From contig JALLOL010000094.1 of the NCBI GenBank assembly GCA_027717875.1, positions 1-8,916 on the forward strand: a stretch of 8,916 nucleotides of DNA, in the 5' to 3' direction. The DNA comes from Acidobacteria bacterium AH-259-L09 (GTDB lineage: Bacteria > Acidobacteriota > UBA6911 > RPQK01). The notes below the pieces were generated by a model. The model saw only the letters and a list, made by a program, of their open reading frames with translations. It ran no database searches and had not been told where the DNA came from. The translations under genes were made by a program, and so were the position numbers. Positions 1 to 6,270 of this stretch are shown here, one piece after another (position 1 is the stretch's first letter; each line of letters begins with the position of its first letter).

Positions 1-1394
1 GGTGCGTTGACCTTCGGGAGCCATCGAGCTAGCTGCTTCTTGACTTTGGCAAATTCGGGTCTATCGGCGAGATTGGTCCATTCCATCTCGTCCTTCTGGC
101 GGTCGTACAGTTCTTCCGTGCCGTCGCTGTAACGTATGTAGCGCCATCGCTCAGAGCGCACCGAATGGTTATTACGCCCGTGAGTGGTTAACGCCGGCCG
201 ATCCCAGCTGGCACTGGGATTCTTCAAAAGCGGCAATAAGCTCTTCCCTTCCAGCCCCTCCTTGGCTCTCAGCCCGCAAACATCGATGAGTGTCGGATAG
301 ATATCGATCAGACTCACGGGGCGCGTACAACGTGCGTTTGGCTGGGTAATACCTGGCACGACCATCATAAGAACATTGTGTGTTGCTTCCTCCCACAGAG
401 CGAACTTGCGCCAATGCAGCTTCTCCCCAAGGTGCCAGCCGTGATCGCTCCACAGGACAATGACTGTGTTCCTGGCGTAAGGACTGCGCTCCAGGGCGCC
501 GATTAAGCGACCGACACAGGCGTCGGTGAAACTGATGCTGGCAAGGTACGCTGAAACAGCGTTGCGCCACTGGTTGTACTCTATGACGCGTTTGTGATCC
601 CGACCCGGGCGAGCCATTTTTACACCGATGGGAGGAATGTCTTCCAGGTCGTCTTCCTTCACGTTGGGCAAAGTAATATGTTCGGGAGAGTACATCTTGA
701 AATACGTTTTGGGCACGTACCAGGGTAGGTGTGGCCGGAAAATGCCAACGGCAAGGAAAAACGGTTCTTCGTGTTCTTTTCCCAGCTGTTTGATGGCCCA
801 GTCTGTGACCTTCCAGTCACCCATATCTTCGTCGCCAACGTCAAGCGGGCCCCAGTCGAAATGTGCGGTGTTTGGAATACCGTTAAGAGGCCGCTTGGGC
901 GGCACTGGATCATCCGGCTTTGTCTTTGTTTTTGAAGGGAAATATTCATGCCAGGACGGGGGGTCCGGATATCTTCCGTGAAAAATCTTGCCGCCCCCCA
1001 TCACACGATATCCATGAGCCATGAAATACTGGGGGATTGTCTGGGCGTCGCGAAGAGCCGGTCTCCAGGGCTGACTGTTGAGGTAGACCCCTGACGTGGA
1101 CGGCAATATTCCGGTTAGCAGACTAGCCCGCGAAGGGTTACAGGCAGGAGCCGAACAAAACGCATTCGTGAAGAGCACACCTTGCCGGGCAAGTCGATCG
1201 AGGTGAGGAGTTTGCACATCCGGGTGACCACCCAAACAACCGATCCAATCGTTAAGATCATCTATTGCAATGAAGAGCACGTTTGGTTGATCTTTTTCCC
1301 CCTCGATCGCAAAACCAAACTGGCCCAGCCAGGCTGCCACGGCCGCGGCAGCTAATAACTTGAGAAATACTCCCCTATAGGTTGCTTGTGCCAT
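1..1394 (-). CDS. Exported sulfatase, iduronate-2-sulfatase-like (C-terminus cut by window edge)
   Basis: Hydrolyses a sulfate ester, probably on a sulfated sugar, outside the cytoplasm. The 464 visible residues start with a signal-peptide-like stretch (residues about 8-29). The sulfatase signature CNPSR at 85-89 places Cys85 as the residue converted to formylglycine. Asp45-Asp46 (in FIAIDDLND), Asp317-His318 (in WSDHGWHLGEK), Lys136 and His139 (in GKIFH), His222 and Lys330 match the metal- and sulfate-binding positions of the iduronate-2-sulfatase group. The frame is open to the left edge. Families of this type are usually near 480-500 residues, so only the tail is missing. The ATG lies 10 nt after GGAGGAG, which sits inside the 3' end of a small upstream ORF ending 4 nt before this start, so translation may be coupled. 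Activity would need a formylglycine-generating enzyme elsewhere in the genome. The fold is certain; the natural substrate cannot be read from sequence alone. Confidence 0.95.
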   Translation of the reverse strand, partial: MAQATYRGVFLKLLAAAAVAAWLGQFGFAIEGEKDQPNVLFIAIDDLNDWIGCLGGHPDVQTPHLDRLARQGVLFTNAFCSAPACNPSRASLLTGILPSTSGVYLNSQPWRPALRDAQTIPQYFMAHGYRVMGGGKIFHGRYPDPPSWHEYFPSKTKTKPDDPVPPKRPLNGIPNTAHFDWGPLDVGDEDMGDWKVTDWAIKQLGKEHEEPFFLAVGIFRPHLPWYVPKTYFKMYSPEHITLPNVKEDDLEDIPPIGVKMARPGRDHKRVIEYNQWRNAVSAYLASISFTDACVGRLIGALERSPYARNTVIVLWSDHGWHLGEKLHWRKFALWEEATHNVLMMVVPGITQPNARCTRPVSLIDIYPTLIDVCGLRAKEGLEGKSLLPLLKNPSASWDRPALTTHGRNNHSVRSERWRYIRYSDGTEELYDRQKDEMEWTNLADRPEFAKVKKQLARWLPKVNA

Positions 1395-1398
1395 AAGG

Positions 1399-1539
1399 CT
1401 ATGTCTCCTCCCTGGCATGAACGACCAACTTATTCACCGCTTCGCTTTGGGCTGCAGTGGATGTAATATTCTCACTTCGGTTGAAAACGATGACGAGGCT
1501 GAGCAAAAACAGCGCGCTAAGTCGGATCATGTGGTTCAT
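1399..1539 (-). CDS. 46-residue signal-peptide-like small ORF, possible leader of the sulfatase gene
   Basis: Not recognised. The predicted product begins MNHMIRLSALFLLSLVIVF, a basic start followed by a hydrophobic core like a signal peptide or membrane anchor, and continues with a short polar tail ending in HAREET. An AAAGGA ribosome binding site lies 9 nt upstream of the ATG. The TAG stop is only 4 nt before the sulfatase ATG, and the sulfatase's GGAGGAG site lies in the last codons. It could be a regulatory leader peptide, a small membrane protein, or the surviving first part of a longer exported protein. The good ribosome site and the spacing favour real translation; function is unknown. 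Confidence 0.5.
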   Translation of the reverse strand: MNHMIRLSALFLLSLVIVFNRSENITSTAAQSEAVNKLVVHAREET

Positions 1540-1589
1540 GTCTTATGTTCCTTTCACTTTTAACCAATAGGACAGAGAAATACCACAGT

Positions 1590-1703
1590 ATGAGCCGTGT
1601 TGAAAAAGAAAAATGGGTTTTTCTCAAAGGAGCACGAGAGCGATTCGACAAGCTACTTGAAAAACTTCCTCCCCTAGAATTCCAGCGTTCATGTACACTG
1701 TAG
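1590..1703 (+). other. 37-codon open frame ahead of the first toxin-antitoxin module (doubtful gene)
   Basis: ATG to TAG encodes a charged, amphipathic 37-residue peptide starting MSRVEKEKWVFLKGARERF. There is no good ribosome binding site before the ATG (the bases are ACCACAGT). It stops 3 nt before the operator palindrome at 1707. It may be a chance frame or a remnant. It is recorded because it fills most of the gap between the divergent sulfatase and antitoxin genes. Confidence 0.15.
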
Positions 1704-1706
1704 ATG

Positions 1707-1724
1707 GAACTAATTAATTAGTTC
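1707..1724. promoter_or_regulatory. Perfect 18-bp palindrome, likely autoregulatory operator of the antitoxin-toxin pair
   Basis: GAACTAATTAATTAGTTC reads identically on both strands. It lies just upstream of the ribosome binding site of a Phd/YefM-type antitoxin gene. Antitoxins of this family repress their own operon by binding palindromes in the promoter as dimers, so position and symmetry support an operator role. The bound protein is inferred. No convincing -35/-10 pair could be assigned around it. Confidence 0.55.
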
Positions 1725-1733
1725 GACAATGGA

Positions 1734-1740
1734 AAGGAGG
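1734..1740 (+). promoter_or_regulatory. Strong Shine-Dalgarno AAGGAGG before the Phd/YefM antitoxin, start codon ambiguous
   Basis: AAGGAGG is the strongest ribosome site in this area. The nearest in-frame start candidates are TTG at 1743 (2 nt after the motif, very close), ATT at 1749 (8 nt after, good spacing but a rare start) and ATG at 1770 (29 nt after). The motif therefore does not point clearly to the only ATG. Confidence 0.55.
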
Positions 1741-1742
1741 GA

Positions 1743-2039
1743 TTGACCATTAAAAACAGGGCTAAATCTATGCCAAAAGTCGTATCTGCCTTAACTGCCC
1801 GCACCCAGTTCGGCGAGATCATGCGGCGGGCCAAGGAGGAAGAAGATCGTTTTGTGGTCGACAAGCGAGGGGAACCGCAGGTCGTGATCATGGGCATTAA
1901 AGATTTCCTCAAAAACGTAGTCCCCGAGCCGGAAGTCTTAGCCGCCATCCGAGCGAAGGCAAAGCGCAAAGGCAAGAACAAGCTCATGATGCGGGAGATC
2001 GATCAGGAGATTGCCAAATACCGCCGGGAGCTCAACTAA
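1743..2039 (+). CDS. Phd/YefM-type antitoxin of a type II toxin-antitoxin pair
   Basis: Neutralises the PIN-domain toxin encoded 9 nt downstream and probably represses the operon. From residue 10 the product (98 residues from TTG 1743, 89 from ATG 1770) reads MPKVVSALTARTQFGEIM, then a charged stretch and DKRGEPQVVIMGIKDFL. This is the typical Phd/YefM N-terminal domain: start of a beta strand, the helix with R..FGEI, then the hairpin containing the GEP.VVIM strand. The C-terminal part, about residue 60 onward, is basic and helical (AIRAKAKRKGKNKLMMREIDQEIAKYRR), as expected for the segment that wraps the toxin. Family members usually begin only a few residues before the SALTAR segment, which favours ATG 1770, while the strong ribosome site favours 1743 or 1749. 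The family call is confident; the exact start is not. Confidence 0.88.
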   Translation: MTIKNRAKSMPKVVSALTARTQFGEIMRRAKEEEDRFVVDKRGEPQVVIMGIKDFLKNVVPEPEVLAAIRAKAKRKGKNKLMMREIDQEIAKYRRELN

Positions 2040-2048
2040 TCCTCAGGT

Positions 2049-2471
2049 ATGGTCCGATTGAAGGTGGTTCTTGACACCAACGTGGTCGTTTCCGCGCACC
2101 TGAACGCTGAAGGCTATGAACGGTTTGTTCTCGATCTTGGGCTCGCCAGAAAAGTTCAATTGTTCGTCTCTCCAGAGATTCTGACCGAGTATGATGCCGT
2201 CCTACGTCGGCCAAAGTTTTCCATTGATCTGAAAAAGCTAGACGCATCGCTTACCCTGATCAAGGGGAAAGCAAAGACCTTTCGACCAAAACAGAAGCTC
2301 TCCATTACTACAGATCCAGGCGACAACAAGTTCCTGGAGTGTGCCCAAACAGCGAGAGCAGATTATCTGGTAACTGGCAACAAGCGTCACTTCCCCAAGC
2401 AATGGAAAGAAACGAAAGTGGTTAATGCGAAGGAGTTCATCAAGATCATTTCTCCCGAGCTGAAACGGTGA
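2049..2471 (+). CDS. PIN-domain toxin, COG1569 type (putative endoribonuclease)
   Basis: Predicted metal-dependent RNA-cleaving toxin paired with the preceding antitoxin. The 140 residues match the single-domain PIN toxin family of COG1569. Asp9 lies in VVLDTNVVVSA, Glu43/Glu47 in SPEILTEYDAVLRRP, Asp92 in TDPGDNKFLECA and Asp105 in ADYLVTGNKRHFP; together these give the acidic cluster that binds Mg2+/Mn2+. The family's LVTGN..HFP segment is intact, and no key acidic residue is lost, so it should be active. Start ATG 2049 follows the antitoxin stop by 9 nt on the same strand, the usual arrangement for co-transcription. The RNA target is unknown. I avoid the name vapC because this family pairs with varied antitoxins. 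Confidence 0.9.
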   Translation: MVRLKVVLDTNVVVSAHLNAEGYERFVLDLGLARKVQLFVSPEILTEYDAVLRRPKFSIDLKKLDASLTLIKGKAKTFRPKQKLSITTDPGDNKFLECAQTARADYLVTGNKRHFPKQWKETKVVNAKEFIKIISPELKR

Positions 2472-2498
2472 GCAAGAAGGCTGATACGACAACTAAAG

Positions 2499-2533
2499 CG
2501 AACAGTGCCGAGCTCTTTTTCTGTGACTGTTCG
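2499..2533. repeat. Inverted repeat CGAACAGT / ACTGTTCG ahead of the second toxin-antitoxin pair
   Basis: Two perfect 8-bp arms (2499-2506 and 2526-2533) are separated by 19 nt and centred about 60 nt before the ribbon-helix-helix antitoxin start. The placement suits an operator for that antitoxin or a weak hairpin between the two modules. There is no T-run after the right arm, so it is not a standard terminator. An arm of this length could also occur by chance. Confidence 0.3.
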
Positions 2534-2575
2534 GGGCCCATTGCCCGCAAGCAAGACGTATGATACTCTTATAGC

Positions 2576-2785
2576 ATGAAATCCCATATTAGTATTACCA
2601 TCGAGCGGGAGCTGGTGAATGAGCTGAAACGTCTGAGCCGGCAACAAAGGCGCTCCTTGAGTAATCTGATGGAACTGGCTGCGCTGGAGTATCTGAGAGA
2701 CAAACGGGTGACTAGAAGCATCCATACCAGTTCAGGCACTTTTCGAGGATCCTTCTCACGTAAGGACACTTATGAGAATAGATGA
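2576..2785 (+). CDS. Ribbon-helix-helix (CopG/Arc-like) antitoxin
   Basis: Small antitoxin expected to bind operator DNA as a dimer and to block the following PIN toxin. The 69 residues begin MKSHISITIERELVNEL: a short strand (SITI), then helix A with LVNELKRLSRQQ, the turn RRSLSNLM, and helix B with LMELAALEYLRDK. This is the standard ribbon-helix-helix pattern over residues 3-43. The remaining basic and polar tail (RSIHTSSGTFRGSFSRKDTYENR) has the length of a toxin-binding tail. The stop overlaps the toxin start by 14 nt. No clear Shine-Dalgarno precedes ATG 2576 (upstream bases CTCTTATAGC), so it may be weakly translated or the transcript may start close to the ATG. Confidence 0.82.
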   Translation: MKSHISITIERELVNELKRLSRQQRRSLSNLMELAALEYLRDKRVTRSIHTSSGTFRGSFSRKDTYENR

Positions 2786-3224
2786 ACTGCGGGGTCGCTT
2801 TCTGATTGACACCAATGTATTGATCTACGCGACGCTGGAGAGGGATCCCCGATACCGGAGAGCCCAAGAGCTGATCAAAAAGGGTGCTGACAACCTGTGT
2901 GAAGCATTTATTTCGGTCCAGAATCTGGCTGAAATGTACCCTAACTTGACGGGGCCAAAGACCAAGCCTCCTGATTCTCCTGAATTGGCTCGGAAGAAGA
3001 TCAGCTCCATAGGCCAACTCCACTTCCTGGAAGTCCTGCCAACTAGTTACGAAGTCGTGACTACAGCGTTGGAGTTGTGCTGCAAATATGAATTAACTCT
3101 TCAGGATTATTTCGACATGCAGCTGGTGGCCACTATGCTTGTGAACCAGATCCCGACATTAATTACTGAAAACGACAAAGATTTCTCATTAGTCACGGAA
3201 ATTTCTGCATGGAATCCTTTTTAG
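2772..3224 (+). CDS. VapC-like PIN-domain toxin (putative ribonuclease)
   Basis: Predicted Mg2+-dependent RNase toxin of the second module. The 150 residues carry the PIN acidic cluster: Asp13 in FLIDTNVLIYA, Glu54 in QNLAEMYPNLT, Asp112/Asp115 in LQDYFDMQLVATM and Asp135/Asp137 in TENDKDF. These are the positions where VapC-type toxins bind metal, and none is missing. The order strand-DTNV, helix, SVQNLAE helix, then TLQDYFDMQLVA helix and PTLITENDKDF strand is complete. Its ATG lies inside the antitoxin gene (14-nt overlap in another frame), which points to translational coupling. It is clearly different in sequence from the PIN toxin 300 nt upstream, so this is not a recent duplication. 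The RNA target is unknown. Confidence 0.88.
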   Translation: MRIDELRGRFLIDTNVLIYATLERDPRYRRAQELIKKGADNLCEAFISVQNLAEMYPNLTGPKTKPPDSPELARKKISSIGQLHFLEVLPTSYEVVTTALELCCKYELTLQDYFDMQLVATMLVNQIPTLITENDKDFSLVTEISAWNPF

Positions 3225-3384
3225 GTGCGGCATGCTCGGCCTCGCCATTCGCTCGAAGTTCGCGTCCACCAGAGGGCCCGATACGATACCATGCGAAAAC
3301 ACCGTCTCCAGAACCGGCCGGAATACAAAGTCACAAGCGACAGCACATAGCGTACGGAAAAGTGATTGTTCACACGCCGAACCC

Positions 3385-3414
3385 TCGGCGACCTGCCGAT
3401 TTCTCACCGAGAAA
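3385..3414. repeat. Two abutting hairpins in the M24 leader region
   Basis: TCGGC/GCCGA (3385-3389 with 3395-3399, 5-nt loop) is followed immediately by TTTCTC/GAGAAA (3400-3405 with 3409-3414, 3-nt loop). The stems are perfect but short. There is no T-run after them on either strand, so neither is a normal intrinsic terminator. They could be part of a leader RNA structure or a protein-binding site. Confidence 0.3.
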
Positions 3415-3575
3415 CCGGCCCTCGGAGTCGACGCAACTCTCCAATGAAATCCAGTTGTCTTTTGGGTGAGCCATGGCTTAAAGTGAAGCGAACCTGTGGC
3501 CCCAAAGAACGAAATCTCAATTGAAGCAGGACCACCGACGACCCGCCGTTGGCTGTGTCGGCGAATCGATCTTGA

Positions 3576-3581
3576 AAGGAG
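3576..3581 (+). promoter_or_regulatory. Ribosome binding site AAGGAG deciding the M24 start
   Basis: AAGGAG lies 8 nt before ATG 3590. The same frame stays open 23 codons further upstream without a ribosome site, so this motif fixes the start and leaves the twin-arginine signal at the N-terminus. Confidence 0.75.
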
Positions 3582-3589
3582 TCTATCGC

Positions 3590-4963
3590 ATGCTTCCCTC
3601 GAGAAGAAGTTTCTTCAGAACGAGCCTTCTTGGACTGGCCGGTCTCAGTGCCACCCGTCACTTTCAGCAAGCGAGCGGCCAGTCCAGTTCTTTGCTCCAG
3701 GCGGACCCGCTGCACCCGGCAGCGGCTCAGTTTGACCGTCTTCCATTGCAATGGCACAAGCGCCAGGCAAAGATGCTGCGCGAAAAATGCGGTGAAAAAG
3801 ATTGTGCCGCGGTGCTGCTTCGAGACCGTTGGAATATCATTTATTACACGGGGCTCTTCCACACCACCACGGAACGTCCATTCTGGGTGCTGCTCCCCAT
3901 CAGTGAGGAGGCCATCTTCTGGTACAGCCCCGGGCTCGATCGTGACTTAGTCGACTCCTGGTGGAGCACGGACAACGAATACTACTTTGACTACTTACAC
4001 AGCCGCAAGGCGTACCCCAACCGAGGAAAGGTCGAACAAGGGGAAACTCTCGATCTTTGGGAATGGATGTTAAGAGGCTTGAAAGAGCGGGGCTTTGCAA
4101 ATCAGGTAATCGGCGTGGATAAAGAGTTGTCTTCACAACAGCGCAGGGCAGCTCAAACACTTTTGCCTCACGCTGCCTTTCGTGACATCAGCCAGATTTG
4201 CATCGACATGCGGATGGTGAAGACGGATGAAGAAATTGCCCTCACTCAACGCGCCTACGATTACTTCAGTAAGATCCATGCCTTTGCTCGCGATTACATC
4301 CTGCAACATGGAACCGATGCCACAGACTTCGATGTGAGTCATGCCGCCACCGAGTACGCGACGGATCTCATCCTGGCCGACATCCAGCACGATGGGAAAC
4401 CTCACAGCGCCGTGGGCATTGAGATTGGTATCGGTTGTCGGACTGGAGCAGGGACTGCCTATCCCCACCCCAACCAGTTCTTTTACAAGAAGATTGAACG
4501 CGGAGACGCGCTTCAAGTCGCCGGGGTCATCAAGATCGGGGGCTGTGGAGGCGAATGTTATCGCTATTATCAGATCCTCCCCTCCACCGCCCGGCGCGAC
4601 CAGGTCTGGCAGACTGTTACAGACACTGCCCTGCTCCTGCGCGAGCAGTGCTATCACGGTAATACATGCTCGCAAGTGGCCTATGAGATTCATAAGCTTC
4701 AGGTGGAGCGTGGAATGGAAAGGCTCATTTACCACCGCCCGGGCCACGGGGAAGGAATGGAGGGGCATCAGCCTCCCTGGTTGGCCTTGGGAGACTATAC
4801 GATGCTGCGAAAAGGCATGACTTTTAGCGTGGAACCGGGCCTGTACGATCCGGAAAACGGTTTTGGTTACAACCCCAGTGACAACTGTTTGGTCTGGGAC
4901 AAGCGTGGAATTTTCCAAAGCAGCGTGCCCTGGACCAAGCAATGGATGTATTTGAAACTATGA
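3590..4963 (+). CDS. Tat-exported M24-family (creatinase/Xaa-Pro aminopeptidase fold) protein with altered metal site
   Basis: Pita-bread-fold protein of 457 residues, exported folded by the Tat system. ATG 3590 is chosen because AAGGAG ends 8 nt upstream and the product then opens with a twin-arginine signal, SRRSFF at 4-9, followed by a hydrophobic stretch (TSLLGLAGLSA). An N-terminal creatinase-like domain covers about 50-210 and the M24 catalytic domain about 215-445. Typical landmarks are present: His293 (TAYPHP), GD at 305-306, His386 in GHGEGMEGHQPP, His393, and Glu415 in SVEPGLYDP. By ungapped alignment to the family pattern, the other metal ligands are changed: first Asp to Ala311, second Asp to Glu322, last Glu to Ser430. 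A normal dinuclear metallopeptidase is therefore doubtful. Creatinase is a known metal-free member of this fold, so a non-peptidase hydrolase is possible. The substrate is unknown. It is convergent with the methyltransferase gene. Confidence 0.88.
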   Translation: MLPSRRSFFRTSLLGLAGLSATRHFQQASGQSSSLLQADPLHPAAAQFDRLPLQWHKRQAKMLREKCGEKDCAAVLLRDRWNIIYYTGLFHTTTERPFWVLLPISEEAIFWYSPGLDRDLVDSWWSTDNEYYFDYLHSRKAYPNRGKVEQGETLDLWEWMLRGLKERGFANQVIGVDKELSSQQRRAAQTLLPHAAFRDISQICIDMRMVKTDEEIALTQRAYDYFSKIHAFARDYILQHGTDATDFDVSHAATEYATDLILADIQHDGKPHSAVGIEIGIGCRTGAGTAYPHPNQFFYKKIERGDALQVAGVIKIGGCGGECYRYYQILPSTARRDQVWQTVTDTALLLREQCYHGNTCSQVAYEIHKLQVERGMERLIYHRPGHGEGMEGHQPPWLALGDYTMLRKGMTFSVEPGLYDPENGFGYNPSDNCLVWDKRGIFQSSVPWTKQWMYLKL

Positions 4964-5181
4964 TTTCTAGGGGAACCTCTGGCTTCTCATATGCCGAGTG
5001 GAAAGGCATCTTCTGTCCCTCTGAATTGCCTTCCCCGGCAGCCACTCTTTCCAATCGATTGCTTTTCCCTTATTCTTTTTTCGGGGCATGGTTTTTCCTC
5101 CTTCTAAGTTTTTTGATCAAAACTTTACAGAGATACCATGACCCCTTTTCCTTTTCCTACGCCACCTTCTTTTGTTTCATT
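4964..5181. other. Convergent intergenic stretch, pyrimidine-rich on the plus strand
   Basis: Lies between the stops of the M24 and methyltransferase genes. From about 5040 to 5190 the plus strand is strongly enriched in T and C runs. A 7-bp inverted repeat AAGTTTT/AAAACTT (5106-5112 with 5119-5125, 6-nt loop TTGATC) may act as a weak two-way terminator, but it is AT-only apart from one G-C pair and lacks a GC-rich stem with a T tail. Confidence 0.35.
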
Positions 5182-6093
5182 TTAATTTCCCCGGCGGGCG
5201 ATCGTGGTCAACATGCCATACTTGCCACTTAACCTTTCCACCAATGGAAAGGCCATCAGGAGAGGCTTCAGGATATAGTAAGGCAGACGGCTGCCGAAAT
5301 GTGCTTCTGTCCAGTTAATCAAGCTGTACTTCAAACAGTGGATGTTTACTATTGGCGAGAAAAAGAGATGTTTGCAAACCCTTAATCCTTTTTCCCCCAG
5401 CAGCATTTCCAGGGGCTGAGGAGCGAAGTGGTATAAATGCCTGGGCACATCATCAAAACCGTACCAGTAGCGACGAAACAGGCGGGCTTGCAAGCTGTCC
5501 AAATTGGGAAGAGAGATAAAGATCCAGCCTCCCGGGCAAAGCAATTGATGGACCCGCTTGAGCACTTCACCAGGCTGTGGCAAGTGCTCCAATACGTGCC
5601 AGAATGTAATCACATTAAATGAGCCTTCGATAAGCTGATCGGAAAAAATATTCCCCTCGATCAAAGTGAGATCCTGGATCCTCTCACCAACCAGCCGAAT
5701 GGTTTGCTGTGCCAACTCGACTCCCGTCTTATCCCATTTCCCGGGGTCCAGTGCCCACAGGAACTTTCCGTCCCCACATCCAACGTCCAGGATCCGCCCG
5801 CCAGCAACGAACCGTTCCACAAGATCAACTTTTTCTGTTTCCTTTCGCCAGGAACGGCTTCGCTGAAGTTTTCCCGAGAGAAACTCATCAACCGTCCGAG
5901 CCGTATCTCCCAGATAAGTGGGTGGGTAGTGCCGCTTAATTTCTTCTTCGGTCAGCAAAGGTGTGGTCCAGCCAAACCCGCAACCATGGCACCGGCGGAT
6001 TTCCCACGTTTCTTCAGGTCTGTCGAGGACGCGGTCAAAGGCGGTAGTGAAAAGCTCGCAATCGTGGCACGAACAAACGGGACACTGCATCAT
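5182..6093 (-). CDS. Class I SAM-dependent methyltransferase with N-terminal zinc ribbon
   Basis: Transfers a methyl group from S-adenosylmethionine to an unknown acceptor in the cytoplasm. The 303 residues (from ATG 6093) start with a zinc-ribbon-like segment: Cys4 and Cys7 (CPVC), with further Cys9 and Cys12, then Cys35 and Cys38 (CHGCGFGWTTP). The SAM-binding motif I is GRILDVGCGDGKF at 99-111, the acidic end of strand 2 is Glu126 (GVELA), and the motif FWHVLEHLPQPGEVL at 164-178 is followed by LLCPGGWIFISLPN at 184-197. This is the Methyltransf_23 type often found with polysaccharide or secondary metabolite genes, but no such cluster is visible here. Start choice is loose: TTG 6096, ATG 6093 and ATG 6090 are consecutive codons, with only a weak AGG upstream. 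The gene follows the cytochrome peroxidase gene on the same strand after about 300 nt. Confidence 0.92.
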   Translation of the reverse strand: MMQCPVCSCHDCELFTTAFDRVLDRPEETWEIRRCHGCGFGWTTPLLTEEEIKRHYPPTYLGDTARTVDEFLSGKLQRSRSWRKETEKVDLVERFVAGGRILDVGCGDGKFLWALDPGKWDKTGVELAQQTIRLVGERIQDLTLIEGNIFSDQLIEGSFNVITFWHVLEHLPQPGEVLKRVHQLLCPGGWIFISLPNLDSLQARLFRRYWYGFDDVPRHLYHFAPQPLEMLLGEKGLRVCKHLFFSPIVNIHCLKYSLINWTEAHFGSRLPYYILKPLLMAFPLVERLSGKYGMLTTIARRGN

Positions 6094-6270
6094 CAACTGT
6101 ACCTGGCATGGAGTGTACCGACGGCTTTAAAATGGACACTTCATTGCTTAGAAAACACGCTACACAAATAAATCCAACGAAAGAGCGTACTTATCCTAAA
6201 AGTCTTATCTCCACTTGTCCCTCCTTTATTTACGTCATGTACTCGTGTAGGAGCGCACAGGAGAGGAGTT

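Larger units (their letters stand above)
3225..3589 (+). other. 365-nt stretch without a supported gene between the toxin and the M24 gene
   Basis: Short frames exist here on both strands (for example 3232-3447 plus and 3189-3407 minus), but none has a ribosome binding site or recognisable content. The stretch holds two adjacent small hairpins at 3385-3414 and, at its end, the M24 ribosome binding site AAGGAG at 3576-3581. The promoter of the M24 gene should lie here, but I could not pick a convincing one. Confidence 0.5.

Noticed and set aside
628..981. Plus-strand frame of 117 codons within the sulfatase
   Set aside because: It is antisense to the sulfatase, whose catalytic motifs read continuously on the minus strand through this region.
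3189..3407. Minus-strand frame of 72 codons overlapping the end of the second PIN toxin
   Set aside because: No ribosome site, no recognisable content, and it overlaps the toxin's coding end.
4133..4942. Long minus-strand open frame (269 codons) inside the M24 gene
   Set aside because: It lies wholly antisense to a gene with clear domain motifs, has no ribosome site, and its product shows no recognisable domain. It is a shadow of codon bias in the real gene.
4942..5232. Plus-strand frame of 96 codons with a hydrophobic stretch, after the M24 gene
   Set aside because: It starts inside the M24 gene without a ribosome site and runs through the pyrimidine-rich intergenic tract into the methyltransferase gene. 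The hydrophobic residues come from the T-rich DNA rather than a true membrane segment.
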